Origin: Zarea fungicola
Taxonomy: Eukaryota > Ascomycota > Sordariomycetes > Hypocreales > Cordycipitaceae
Direction: 5' to 3'
DNA length: 19,998 bases
NCBI GenBank assembly: GCA_900169235.1
Contig: FWCC01000577.1
Location: forward strand, 1-19,998
The notes under the pieces are model-generated. The model was not told the DNA's origin. It did not search any database and worked only from the letters and a program-made list of their open reading frames with translations. Both the position numbers and the translations under genes were made by a program. Below, piece after piece: positions 9,580 through 19,537 of this stretch; the first letter of the stretch is position 1; the number at the start of each line of letters is the position of its first letter.

Positions 9580-10601
9580 ATGAAGCCGTCTACTGGGTCT
9601 GCAATGAACGGGCGCACCGTGACACGGCGCAAGATTCCCAAGTGGCGGCGCGAGAATGAGTTCATCCTCGATGGCTATCGACGGACAAAAGCAGATCTAT
9701 GGGAGATACTGGCCAGCCTCACATATCTGCACAACGAGACCGTCAATGTGTATACTCACTTGGTCGGCGCACTACTTCTGCCACTGGCGGCCACCAACGT
9801 GATGCGAATGCTCTCGCAGCCTCAGTTGATCAATGTCTCCGAAACCGACTACACCATGTTCCGGATTTTCTTTTGCTCTGCTGAGTTCTGTCTCATTTGT
9901 AGCACCATCTACCACCTGGTTAGTTCCTACTCGCGCAAGGTTGAACGGTTCTGGCATCAAATAGATCTGCTCGGCATTGTTATTGCAATTGTAGGCACCT
10001 TCATTCCAAGCATCTATTATATCTTTTTCTGTGAGGACGCCGAGCGCAACCTTCACTGGAGCATTGTGAGTACATCAGAGGGCATGTCTCCTCCCTTTCC
10101 AGCCCTGCCTGATCTGTGCAGTCTGACCTGTTTTCCGATCAGGTTACAGTCTTGGGTTTTGCTGCTGCTGCACTGGTATGCCAGCCTACATTTGGAACCT
10201 GTCTCCGGCGGGAGGCGATCTTGGCAACTTTTGTTGCCTTAAGCACCACTGCATTCATCCCCTTGCTGCACGGGGTCTACATGCATGGTTTCCAGTATAT
10301 GCTGCAGTACTCGGGCATGAGGTGGTACATGTTGGCACTCAATATATACGGCGCTGGGGCCGTCGTGTATGCGGTATGTTACATCCGCCGGCGTACAAGA
10401 TAAGGCGAACTGACGCGGATTTTGCAGTGTCGGACTCCTGAGTGTTATTTACCAGGCCGGTTTGACATTGTGGGCAGCTCCCACCAAATTTTCCACCTCT
10501 GCGTTCTTTGTGCTATGTGCATGCAAGCAGTAGGCCTGGTACAGGCTTTCACTGCATGTCACACATTGGACATATGCAGCACAGGACTACTCGTCAACTA
10601 G
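9580..10601 (+). CDS. PAQR / haemolysin-III family seven-helix membrane protein
   Basis: Three exons (9580..10065, 10143..10373, 10428..10601; introns 77 and 54 nt) encode 296 aa. This family includes adiponectin-receptor-like proteins and the yeast Izh proteins, linked to lipid and zinc homeostasis, and some members act as ceramidases. The cytosolic N-terminus ends in NEFILDGYRR (26-35), then LASLTYLHNETVNVYTHLVG leads into the first helix. The zinc site is complete: H112 (STIYHL), D129 (WHQIDLLGI), and H258 and H262 (SHQIFH), preceded by the usual R-x-PE...PG-x-FD. Several hydrophobic helices follow one another from residue 55 to 280. I chose the ATG at 9580 as the first that precedes the conserved block in frame. 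A two-codon upstream frame overlaps it and could lower translation. After the TAG the same frame stays open for 97 codons. Typical fungal members are of similar length, so the annotated stop is reasonable. Confidence 0.95.
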
Positions 10602-11120
10602 CAAGACTCGGAATACGCCCGCCTGGAATTGAAGTTTCTTGGTTCCGTTAACGATCTGACCGATGTTGACGAGACGAAATATCTGAAACAAGGACCTAGC
10701 TCAAGGCTCCTCTTCAAGGTTTTCAATTCCCACCACGGAAAGGTCGACGACATGAAGATGAAAATGGAGGCAGATATGTACGCCAATGTGGATTTGATGG
10801 AGCCGGGTGAGCCTCTGACGATGCCCGACATCAGAGACGTCCGCAGCGTCCTGGGCAAGACGTTGGCAAGCAAATTAGTTAATACAGGAATGTGAGCAAT
10901 ACCACAGGCCAAGTAGTGCGAAGGAAATTGCATCCATCTGGCGAGAGATGGTGGACGCTCTGGGCAGGGGGGCTTTTGTGACCCCTGATTAAATCATGCC
11001 GACGTTGTTTGGTTGCCCGGCTTTCCGAGACACCGATTCGACGTTCTTTATCCACAGCTAGATGAATTCAAGAAGTTTCATGAACTCTGGAAAGGCTCGT
11101 GTGTTAGGCGGAGAGTGTGA
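10602..11120 (+). pseudogene. Possible frameshifted gene remnant
   Basis: Three neighbouring coding-like segments lie just after the PAQR stop. Segment 1 (10602-10895) is in the PAQR exon-3 frame and encodes charged, protein-like sequence such as MEADMYANVDLMEPGEPLTM. Segment 2 (10879-10992) is shifted by one base and reads KEIASIWREMVDALGRGAFV. Segment 3 (10989-11120) returns to the first frame with PRHRFDVLYPQLDEFKKFHE. A one-base change near 10990 and one near 10890 would account for the breaks, and the only possible intron at the first break is too short (16-22 nt). No ATG opens segment 1 before 10752. I cannot name the family. Alternatives are chance, an unrecognised spliced gene, or assembly errors. 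Confidence 0.3.
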
Positions 11121-11809
11121 TGAGCTTAGTCCTCAAGCCCTCCCTTCGTTCCCATCAGGTACTTAGGTTCATTGTGGCGCTTTGTACACTCACGCTGTCT
11201 TTTGCCGGTTGGGTACTTAGCATTCTGACCCTGCTTTGTAACGCAGCGAAAGGAAGGTGTGGTCCCCGCTTTTGTACGCCACATTGAAGAGAATGCGGTG
11301 GCAGGAGTCCGAAGACTGTGCTTCGTGCATTAGCCTGCCCTCCAGATTCACTAACGGCAAGGTTGCCTGTGCCCCCGTTGTTTACGATTACCTGTTAAAA
11401 AAACCGCACAGCAACTACTCCGTAGTGCATTTTATTATGTAATCTGTGTAGAAGCCCTTCGTGTTTCCACGTTGACCCCTAAGGCCTGGCATGTCACTCA
11501 CCATTACAACCCGTGCGTGAAGACAAAAGAGAAATTTTATAGAGGATTCTCTTCACCACCAGTGACCGCCGGAAAATTTATCAGTAACTCTTTCCACCGC
11601 AGTATCTCTTCACTGTCCAAACAACCTGGTCAACGAAAAACCCCATCCTAGCTCCCAGTTCAGGGTAGGTGAGTATAACAGTTAAACAGCACAGAGAGGC
11701 GACGGGCTGATCAAGATACAGGCAGTCCACCAAACAATAAAAAATTCAGACTTCTGAAAAGCGGCGGCGGAAATGGTGACGACGCGGAGTCGGAACTATA
11801 CTGAAAGAG

Positions 11810-11859
11810 ACCGTGGAGGAGGGATTGCCTCAGCGGCATCGCGGTATCCCTTCCACGGT
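11810..11859. repeat. Inverted repeat (hairpin)
   Basis: The arms ACCGTGGAGGAGGGAT and ATCCCTTCCACGGT pair over about 14 bp with a two-base bulge, around a GC-rich loop of about 20 nt. Its role is unknown. It could be a small foldback element or a structured transcript. Confidence 0.45.
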
Positions 11860-11991
11860 GTATGCAGACGACCGATCCAAATACTGCTCGTACACAGCCC
11901 GCCCAGACTCAATCAAACATAGGGGCTCGCCGCAAACCGCTCCCTCCTACTCCCTCTCGGAACAGGTCCAAGCCGTCAGTTATCCTTGTAT

Positions 11992-12129
11992 ATGAAGTCT
12001 GGGAAAATGGTTTTCGAGTTGGGATGTGATGATGACCGTCGTTTTGCGATTTTTAAGGACATAATGAAGTTGGCTGATGAATGCATCAGCCTGCACGTTG
12101 AAGAGTTGCCTGTGGATACTGAAGAGTAA
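11992..12129 (+). CDS. Possible small ORF, 45 aa
   Basis: This ATG frame of 45 codons ends in TAA. Its product has a protein-like composition, including DDDRRFAIFKDIMKLADECI, which looks like an acidic turn followed by an amphipathic helix. The frame is open only a little further upstream (to about 11923). No splice sites clearly link it to neighbours. It could be a genuine microprotein, an exon, or a fragment of a lost gene. Confidence 0.22.
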   Translation: MKSGKMVFELGCDDDRRFAIFKDIMKLADECISLHVEELPVDTEE

Positions 12130-12470
12130 CTGTTTGGGAGGCGTTTGGGAGACTTTGATTTTCACCGATACTAGGCGGCATTACAACTCGCTTCATTCGT
12201 CAGTTTGAGCCGACAAAAACATCAAAACCGACGGGGCTGTGAGGTCAATGTGGCTTTAAGCTTTGTGTTTTAGTATCTAGTCTCGATTTCTTCCAGTCTA
12301 CACTATTCACCATTCCATTGTCTTATGGCTCAACTGAAAGGTGGTCACATGTGTACGCGCGGAGACATTATAGCCTGATTAATCGTATCAATTCTGGGCT
12401 GTAATTGAGTATACCTCCCATATGATCGCCCTTTCTATACTTTTCTGGCCTAGCACAGAAAATTGCCTGA

Positions 12471-12842
12471 AGATTTGATGACCCTTCTCAATTTTTACCC
12501 GACTTGTCACTACGTGCAATCTATTGGTCTGGTGCCGGGAAACAGGTTTGGCAAGCCAATATTGACTTGCAGTCGGCTGCTGCTCAACCCAACGAACAAC
12601 ACCCTGCTGGTACAAATGCCAGCGCCTCTCTTACCAAACAAAATGGTTGGGCTATGTGGAAAGATAAAAAGCTCATCTGGCTACCACAGGCACACAGGCC
12701 TAGCTGCGGGGTTTCCTTCCGCTTGATCATTGTCGTTGGTTGTTTGTGTGGTGATGTCGTGCTTGTCAAACTCTCTAGCACGCTCTCCGATCCTTTCCAT
12801 ATTGGCACTACAGCAGGCTCTGAAAATTCTGCCCCACAATAG
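12471..12842 (+). other. Open frame without ATG near its start, possible gene fragment
   Basis: The frame is open for 123 codons to a TAG. The first half reads as plausible protein (for example AIYWSGAGKQVWQANID and QNGWAMWKDKKLIWLP), with repeated aromatic-plus-hydrophobic motifs of the kind found in beta-propeller or lectin-like folds. That resemblance is loose, and I make no family call. No ATG occurs near the beginning, so it would have to be an internal exon or a remnant. Confidence 0.22.
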
Positions 12843-13134
12843 TGAGTATACTAAGTATATCTGCTCGAAATAGAGATGTAACGACCTTGGCGCTGCCGAG
12901 GTTGCCCTCATTGAACGTACGCTATAATATTACTACCGATCGTCAAGCTAGTCTCACGGACGGGTTTGAAAGCCTGTGAAAAGAACAATAGCCGGGGAAT
13001 AATGCATTTACTAAATACTTTTAGTTGTTTTTTATCTATTGCCTACAGCGATTTTTGATTACTTCCTCTTCTCCGACGCGAAGGACGCAGCACCTGCTGC
13101 GCCTGACTCTTGTCAGCAGGTCAAATATTCTCGA

Positions 13135-13161
13135 CGCGTTCTCCGCGTTCTCCGCGTTCTC
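13135..13161. repeat. Triple 9-bp tandem repeat
   Basis: CGCGTTCTC occurs three times in perfect tandem, about 370 bp upstream of the F-box/ankyrin start codon. It may be a short expanded repeat or a cluster of regulator sites. Confidence 0.6.
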
Positions 13162-13399
13162 CGGGCCCTAAAAGTCTAAAAATTCAATCAAGCCTAGATT
13201 CTTCATTGATCCTACGATATCTGAACTTGGTTGCCTCGCAAAGGACTCCCAGCACCTTCTGTCTGCATAGCTAGGCGTACGGGCCTTATAAGAATGTCAC
13301 TAGGCGCCGCCGCCACAAGCGTCCACGTCTACGTCTACCTAGGAGAAGGCTCTTGTCAAGCCTTGCGCCGAGGGCGGTTTGTCTCCCCAACACACCATC

Positions 13400-13407
13400 T
13401 ATATAGG
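13400..13407 (+). promoter_or_regulatory. TATA box of the F-box/ankyrin gene
   Basis: TATATAGG lies 126 nt before the ATG and is followed by a pyrimidine-rich stretch (TTTCTCCTCTTTCATCTCC near 13440-13458). This is a common fungal arrangement of TATA, CT-rich tract and start site. Confidence 0.55.
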
Positions 13408-13532
13408 ACGCCCACCCTCCTTCGGTTCGATGAAAGAATTTCTCCTCTTTCATCTCCAGTCACCATACATCAAGCGTTCCTCTACCACGCTTTGCGCAAT
13501 CTCCCGCACGCCTTCTACTACCTACCGAGACA

Positions 13533-14726
13533 ATGAATCACGTCGCGGAGCAGACTGACATCACCGCTCCTATTTTAATCAGGATTTGCGATTTCCTCTC
13601 AGACCGAGATGCGAGCAGTCTGAGCCGTACCAACCGCCATACCTATAAACAGCTTCGCGACCATCTGATCGGGCAAAATGTGACGAATTCGGGCACGTCC
13701 TGTCTCCCTTTTGCGGCCGCTGAGGGGAATCTAGAGGTCCTTGAAGTTTTACAACAATGCAAAGGGTTCAGGGTCGATGCCCGTCTCAAAACTGGGGACA
13801 AAAAGGGGGATAACGCTTTGCTTCGTGCCATTGACGCTAAACACGAAAAGTTCGCTCTAGCCCTGGTACGTATCGAGGGCGACCATGTCAACCTTTGGAA
13901 TAACGACAGAAGCCCCTTGTCCGCGGCCATAGAGGGGGGTCAAACGGAAGTCGTTCGTGCGCTGCTTCAAGTCCCCAACATCGACGTCAATGGCCCGAAA
14001 GGTCCAGGCTATGGCAGACCTCTCCTCAGTGCCTGCAGAAGGCGGAACGAAACCATTTTGCAGCTGCTGCTTACCAGTCGTAGAATTGACGCCGGGGTAA
14101 CCGATAGTAGCGGCCGTACTGCTCTTCACATAGCTGCCGAGCTGGGACTGCCACGCATCGCGGAGATTTTGGTAATGAACGGACGAGTATCCATTGAGGC
14201 ACGAAACCGCCGAGGACGATCTGCGCTTTCAGTGGCCATTCATCACAGGCACTTTGACGTTGTTGAGGCAATGCAACCCCAATACATGCTACCTATTCCC
14301 ACTACCCCTGATCTGAAGAGCGCTGACGGCCTCGGGGGCCGTACCAACTTGGACTACGCTCTGCAGGAACGCTACCAGCTACAGCGCACGGCCACCCGAC
14401 CTTGGTGCATGAATGCTGCATATCTGATAGATCCGTTTGAGCAGGAGCTCTCTGTCGCGGAGCGGCCGCAGCGACGGGCGGCGCTTCTGTCGGCTGCGGT
14501 GCAAGGGAATACAGGCGTCTTTATGCGGTTACTGGAGGATGTGGAACCCAACTTCCACGACAGCAAGAGGCGAACACCGGCATACTATGCAAGGGCCTGG
14601 CACCATGCCAAGATCGTCAGTCTGATCAAAGATTGGAATGAGAGACATTGCGGCCGCCCTTGCGAAAGGCGCAAAATGGGCACTGTACGGGGAGTAAAGA
14701 GGCGACGGGAAGCAACCCTCTTCTAA
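13533..14726 (+). CDS. F-box-like / ankyrin-repeat protein
   Basis: This single-exon gene encodes 397 aa and starts at a favourable GACAATG context. Residues 10-46 resemble an F-box (ITAPILIRICDFLSDRDASS, then LSRTNRHTYKQL), the Skp1-binding motif of SCF ubiquitin ligases. Ankyrin repeats follow from about residue 57 to 250. Clear units are LPFAAAEGNLEVLEVL (58-73), SPLSAAIEGGQTEVVRALL (127-145) and GRTALHIAAELGLPRIAEIL (194-213). A further unit lies near 318-336. The C-terminus is basic (VKRRREATLF) and could be a nuclear signal. By family knowledge such proteins may recruit substrates for ubiquitination through the repeats, but the target is unknown. The F-box is divergent, and the protein might act only as a scaffold. 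This architecture is often expanded in Pezizomycotina. The TATA box and CT-rich leader upstream support expression. Confidence 0.88.
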   Translation: MNHVAEQTDITAPILIRICDFLSDRDASSLSRTNRHTYKQLRDHLIGQNVTNSGTSCLPFAAAEGNLEVLEVLQQCKGFRVDARLKTGDKKGDNALLRAIDAKHEKFALALVRIEGDHVNLWNNDRSPLSAAIEGGQTEVVRALLQVPNIDVNGPKGPGYGRPLLSACRRRNETILQLLLTSRRIDAGVTDSSGRTALHIAAELGLPRIAEILVMNGRVSIEARNRRGRSALSVAIHHRHFDVVEAMQPQYMLPIPTTPDLKSADGLGGRTNLDYALQERYQLQRTATRPWCMNAAYLIDPFEQELSVAERPQRRAALLSAAVQGNTGVFMRLLEDVEPNFHDSKRRTPAYYARAWHHAKIVSLIKDWNERHCGRPCERRKMGTVRGVKRRREATLF

Positions 14727-16709
14727 TTGACAAGATGAAATCCCATTGCACAACATTTTGCCAACATTATGACCACCCCCGAACATCTGGTACTGGTTTC
14801 CAGGGTTGCGCTATGCCGTCCTGCTGAAAAAAGCAAAAAACAAAGCAACGCTGTCAAAGGAAATTAGTAGTATACGCCGTTCATGGTACTAAATCTTGCC
14901 TTGACGCTATCGTTGGGCGACTATGATTGGGATACACCATCTCCTGCCCTTTCAAATCAACATTTACTGCAACGCCACACTTGAGTTACAATGTGGCATC
15001 TAATTTACTGGTACGTGACATATGTGCCTAGTGCTACGTACTTAAGCAGCTCCGTCTTCTCAGAAAGCAGAGGGTCATGCGATGGTGTGCGGCTAGCTTT
15101 CTATCCTGGATGTAACCTGGCCGCAGATATCCATGCACGAGACTCGGTAAAGTAAGAAAAAGAAAAGAATTTCTAGGTGGTGAGGAGCCTGATCGGTGAA
15201 ATACGCCGATTCTTCTACACCGCTTGATCACCAAAACGCAATACAACACAGTCCTCGATTAGATTATGATTTTAGGCAAGCAACATCGGAGTTTCTTTTC
15301 CGATTCACAAGCCACCCTGGCAACACGGGCTTCAGTCTGGTACTAAAGAGTGCAGGTAATTGCAATGTTGCGAAAAACAAAATAATGGAAGTCATTCGCG
15401 GTTCTTCTGGGGAAAACTACCATCATTTAGAGATTGAGCAGTGGCGCGAAGGGATTTATATGGAAGGACCACAAAGGAGAATGACTAGGATGACCCTGAG
15501 ATAATCTGGTAGTAAGCCTTATCTTCGCGAGGCTGCTCGAAGCCTCCATTATTCGGTATACTGACAATGTACGTTGGTATACATACTGTCAAACCGGTTG
15601 ATGCGTGCAGCAAGTAGAGACTAGTTAGTTTTATCTTTATTTTTATTTTTCTTCGCTTTAATGAAATGAAATAAAATAAAGTAAAATTCAGGCCGAAGAA
15701 TCTTGGCGCCTCATGTGTAAGGTCAAGATTGAAAGTGTACATAACGAACAGTAAAATTGGGCAACGGAACAGTATCGGACTGATTACATGGACGCCACGC
15801 AACACGCCGGCTCCAAAGTAGTTCCTGTTTTTGGAACGGGGCGGCTTGCTCAGTGTGGCTCATCGTGCACAAGGAGTTGTCATCTGATTTTTTCCAGTTC
15901 GCCCACAGATTCCTGCATGTAACACCAGAATATGGTGCGTATCAAAGTAGCGGAGTTTCTTATTACGCCAGGAATGCAGCGTTGTAGGTCCAACAGTATG
16001 AGCGGCACGAGAATGGACCAAGTCATGGCTGCGTCAGGTTGAGAGTTATTTACGCCACATAATTTGACTCGGTACCGAAGTAGTTCTGCTGCTTGTAAAA
16101 TTACGCTTCCTTGAACCGGTGGCCAAAGGTACAATTGACCTCCATCCAGTGTGCGAGGCTACTATCGGATCACGTTTCCTTCCGTCTTCACAAACTGGAC
16201 ACATGATAGGTGGTACAATACACTCGTAAAATAGCAGACAGGATTTGCATGATGCAGCATATGGAACCCATTGCCAGATGAATAGATGTTTTTTCTTTGG
16301 TTAGGGGGTAGGGCGAGAGGGAACCGATGCCGCATTTACGAATCAGCCAATACTGAGGAGGACGTGTGCAGATGCTTGTCCACATGGGCATGTCGGAAAG
16401 CAAAGTGGAAAAACTGAAAATTGTGGAGGCTGTGCTGTTCAATTGACATGGAAGACCAGAGGAGGCGTCACAAACTCTTTCTTTGACTTGTTTGCGCCGG
16501 AGGGCTTGATTCTTTGACAATTTTCCATGGCTGGTAGGGCTGGGAGCTCAGCCTCATGGTGGCTTTCGCACAATGGCATTAACCAGGTAGGAGGAGAAGC
16601 CACCGATAATTGCTGCAGCTGCCTAGGACCTACCCGCACATATCATGACAAGCACTCTCTCTTCTACTGTTCCATCTTCCACTCCTGCACCGTCCGGACA
16701 GACAACGAT
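14727..16709. other. Long intergenic region
   Basis: No gene was recognised in this 2-kb region between the F-box/ankyrin gene and the adenosine deaminase-like gene. A plus-strand frame near 15193-15504 has no early ATG. Minus-strand frames at 15485-15805 and 15880-16134 are AT-biased or short. The AT-rich foldback at 15630-15691 is the main visible structure. The plus-strand frame just before 16710 is open back to an ATG at 16527, so the next gene could start earlier. Confidence 0.4.
15630..15691. repeat. AT-rich imperfect foldback
   Basis: A T-rich run (TTTTATCTTTATTTTTATTT) is followed after a short spacer by an A-rich run (AAATGAAATAAAATAAAG) that is nearly its reverse complement. The structure could extrude as a cruciform, form a hairpin in RNA, or simply reflect slippage in low-complexity DNA. 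Confidence 0.45.
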
Positions 16710-18740
16710 ATGAGCCTACCGCAGATGCAAAGCAGCACGCCTGTCCATGAAGTCCCGGAGTCCAAGATGGATTCCAACAATAACAGCACGCATCTTCTGC
16801 TCCAGATACAGCAGGACGGCATCCAGGATGCCAAAGCTGCCCAGGCCATAGTGGACGCCACACAATCACCTCTCAAGAGAGAAAGTACACCAGACTCTTT
16901 CCGTGTAGGAGATGAACACAAGAACGGTTTAACGTCTACCGTGGATGATTACTTTCAGGCACGCGGTCAACTGTGCCAGACCGAAGCCTCGATTGCCTTT
17001 GGCCACCGCTGTCGCCTCCGCGCCTCACCCCTCGAGCAGACCGTCGATAGCATTATTCATAAACTGCGGAGGAGGGACGACAAACGCGTCTATGCCACCG
17101 CCAAACACAGACGGGGCCAAGGCGGACAGCTGCACCCTCGCTTTGCAGGTGACCATTTCCTTGGCAATGCCGACCTGATCAACCAGACATCGCTTTTTGA
17201 TGTTGCAAGCCATATGCCCAAAGGTGCACACTTGCACATTCACTTCAATGCATGTCTCCCGCCCGACGTATTGCTCGGGATAGCCGGGGGCATGGATAGG
17301 ATGTTCATCTCTAGCAACCTGCCTCTTGTTGCGGATCATGAATATGAGAACTTCGCAAAGTGCGAGATTCAGTTTTGTCTCTTGAGTACAGACAAGGAAC
17401 GTGTTGCACCGGGCAACTTATTCAATGCAGAGTACACATCACGGCAGACGATGAAGTTGTCCGAGTTTGCGAGCCAGTTCCCACAGATCGAACCTGGCCT
17501 CACGGCTTATAAGTGGTTGCTTTCCAAGCTGGTTTTCTCTGAGGAGGAGGCTCATGATCCCTTACAAACAACAGCTGGGTAGGAGATAGCGGCTCCCTGT
17601 ATATCCTTGCACATTGTGGTCCCTGTATGCTAACAAGGTGCAAATGTAGTGCCTGGGAAAAGTTTAACGGACGAACTCGGATGATGAAGGGTCTCTTCAA
17701 CTATGAGACGGCCTACAGACAATATACACGGCTCTGCCTCGAAGATTTTGTCTCTGACAACATACAATATGCAGAGGTACGACCCAACTTTATGACGAGC
17801 AACCAACTATATTACGACGACGGCACAGGGCCGATAAACAATGAAGGAATCATGAATATAATAATAGATGAAGTCACAAGGTTTCAAACCGAGACGGCGG
17901 CAAAAGGCGGTTTCTTTGGTGGGATCAAAGTCATTTACTGTACTCCACGATCGCTAGACCCTGCCAGTGTCAAGGCGGCGTTGGACGAGTGCCTTGCATT
18001 TAAACTGCGGTGGCCGCAATGGATAGCAGGTATGTCCAGGCGTGCGTCGTATTTTGCGTGAAATGTGTGCTCTGCTAACATTCCAATCAGGCTTTGACCT
18101 CGTCGGCGAGGAGTCCCAAGGGCGGCCGCTGCGAGATTTTGTCCCTGAATTCCTCGCATTCCAAGACCAATGCCGCGAACAGAGTGTCGAGATTCCATTT
18201 CTCTTTCACTGTGGCGAGACACTCGACCTGGGTTCCTCTACAGATGGAAACCTTCTTGATGCCCTGCTTCTGCACTCAAAGCGCATTGGGCATGGGTTCG
18301 CGTTACCTAACCACCCGTTACTTTTGCAGCGACTGCGTGCCCAAGGGGTGTGCGTAGAGCTGTGCCCCATTTCGAACGAAATTCTTGGACTGACGCCAAG
18401 GGTTAATGGCCATGCTATGTATCCGCTGCTTGCGAATAATGTACACTGTGCTGTCAGTTCTGACAACGGAGCACTGTTCAAGTGGGTTACTGTTATTCCG
18501 CTCGCCGTTACTGTGCTATGTGTACTAATGAGCTGACTCAGATCTTCGCTTTCTCATGACTTTTATCAAGTACTCATCGGTAAAGTTGACATGGACCTCT
18601 ATGGGTGGAAACAGCTTGTGCTCTGGAGTATAGAGCATGCCTGTCTCGACGACAAAGAGCGGATGACGATTTTACAACATTGGGAGGTTAAGTGGAATGA
18701 TTTCCTCCAGTGGGTGGTGGATCGGTACGGCCGAGAATAA
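16710..18740 (+). CDS. Adenosine deaminase-like protein, ADGF/CECR1 branch
   Basis: Four exons (16710..17578, 17650..18029, 18091..18481, 18542..18740; introns 71, 61 and 60 nt, with CTAAC or CTAAT branch sites) encode 612 aa. Adenosine deaminases convert adenosine to inosine using zinc. The visible active-site residues are H176 and H178 in MPKGAHLHIHFNA, H456 and E459 in FHCGETL, H484 in SKRIGHGF and D541 in SSDNGALF. YAEVRPNF (330-337) and WIAGFDLVGEE (414-424) are further family blocks. The length and MPKG-x-x-LH-x-H opening place it with the growth-factor-related (ADGF) branch, not the short classical enzyme. Unlike secreted ADGF proteins, no signal peptide is visible, so it is probably intracellular. 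I chose the start MSLPQMQSS. An in-frame ATG at 16527 would add 61 residues with no recognisable domain. N542 replaces the second Asp of the usual DD pair, which may affect substrate choice. Confidence 0.95.
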
Positions 18741-19537
18741 GCTTTGGTGATCATAGTGTTCCTTTGTAGCAACAATCATGCCAGCGCGGAGTCGGCGCTT
18801 CTTTGTCTCATGGTTTTGCTTTGTGAAGCCCCTGCCCTCGGCCACTACTATGAGGTTTTCAGGTAGTTTACACCATATCCAACGGCCACCCCGCGTACAA
18901 GATATTGGCCATCGATTTCTCTCCCAACTTGCTAGCTTCCCAGTTTTGACATACTTCCTGAATCTCGGCACTGTCCTCCTCCACATTTCGTTGTGCTTGA
19001 TCGGCTTGGCTTCGTAAAGCTGGTACAAGATCCAGCAGTAGCTTGAATCATTTACCCTTGGCTTTTATATCACGTCGCAGCCATCATTTTCTTCTTCAAG
19101 CTCTGCGATGCGCCGCTGTGGCATGGCACCGTCACAATAAGGAAGCGCCCTCACACAGAACTTGTTTATTGTGGCCAAACGTTGGCCAGTGCTCAGCTAC
19201 GAAAGGCCCTATTAGCCCGCACAAACCAACCACACCAGAAAAGGCGCAAAAACGGGCTTTTAGAAAAATCACATACCATACTATTTCGTCACATAGCAAA
19301 GCCATACATAAACTAATATTGCAAGGCAACATCCAGCACAATGGGAATGAGAATATGTACTATAGACGCATTGCACGGTGCTGGCTACATACATATTACC
19401 AGTGTAATGCCAATTTTTAAACTGAGAAAAGTGGCCTTTCAAGAGATTGTTTCACAATTCGAGTGCAAAGCGACTCTCGGCAACTCTAAGCGGACATATC
19501 ACGTTGCGCTATTTATTGCTACGCGGTACACATAGAT
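18741..19537. other. 3' flank and intergenic region
   Basis: This region follows the deaminase-like gene. It contains overlapping frames on both strands (plus 18778-19017, minus 18672-19028, plus 19341-19535), none linked to a family. The part nearest 18741 should hold the deaminase polyadenylation site. Confidence 0.4.

Larger units (their letters stand above)
11121..13532. other. Long intergenic region with coding-like fragments
   Basis: No intact gene was recognised over about 2.4 kb. It contains a hairpin at 11810-11859, a small ATG frame at 11992-12129, a 123-codon open frame at 12471-12842 and a triple 9-bp repeat at 13135. The last few hundred bases are the promoter of the F-box/ankyrin gene. 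The fragments may be decayed genes; none was assigned to a family. Confidence 0.4.

Noticed and set aside
15485..15805. Lys/Ile/Phe-rich minus-strand frame
   Set aside because: It is driven by the AT-rich low-complexity run at 15630-15691, with no domain.
17025..17339. 104-codon minus-strand frame
   Set aside because: It is antisense to the first exon of the deaminase-like gene around the HxH metal site, so it is a shadow.
1641..18740. Idea that the Nudix, amidase and deaminase-like genes form one nucleotide- or amide-degradation cluster
   Set aside because: They are far apart, on different strands, with unrelated genes between them, and share no visible promoter motif. The link is only thematic.
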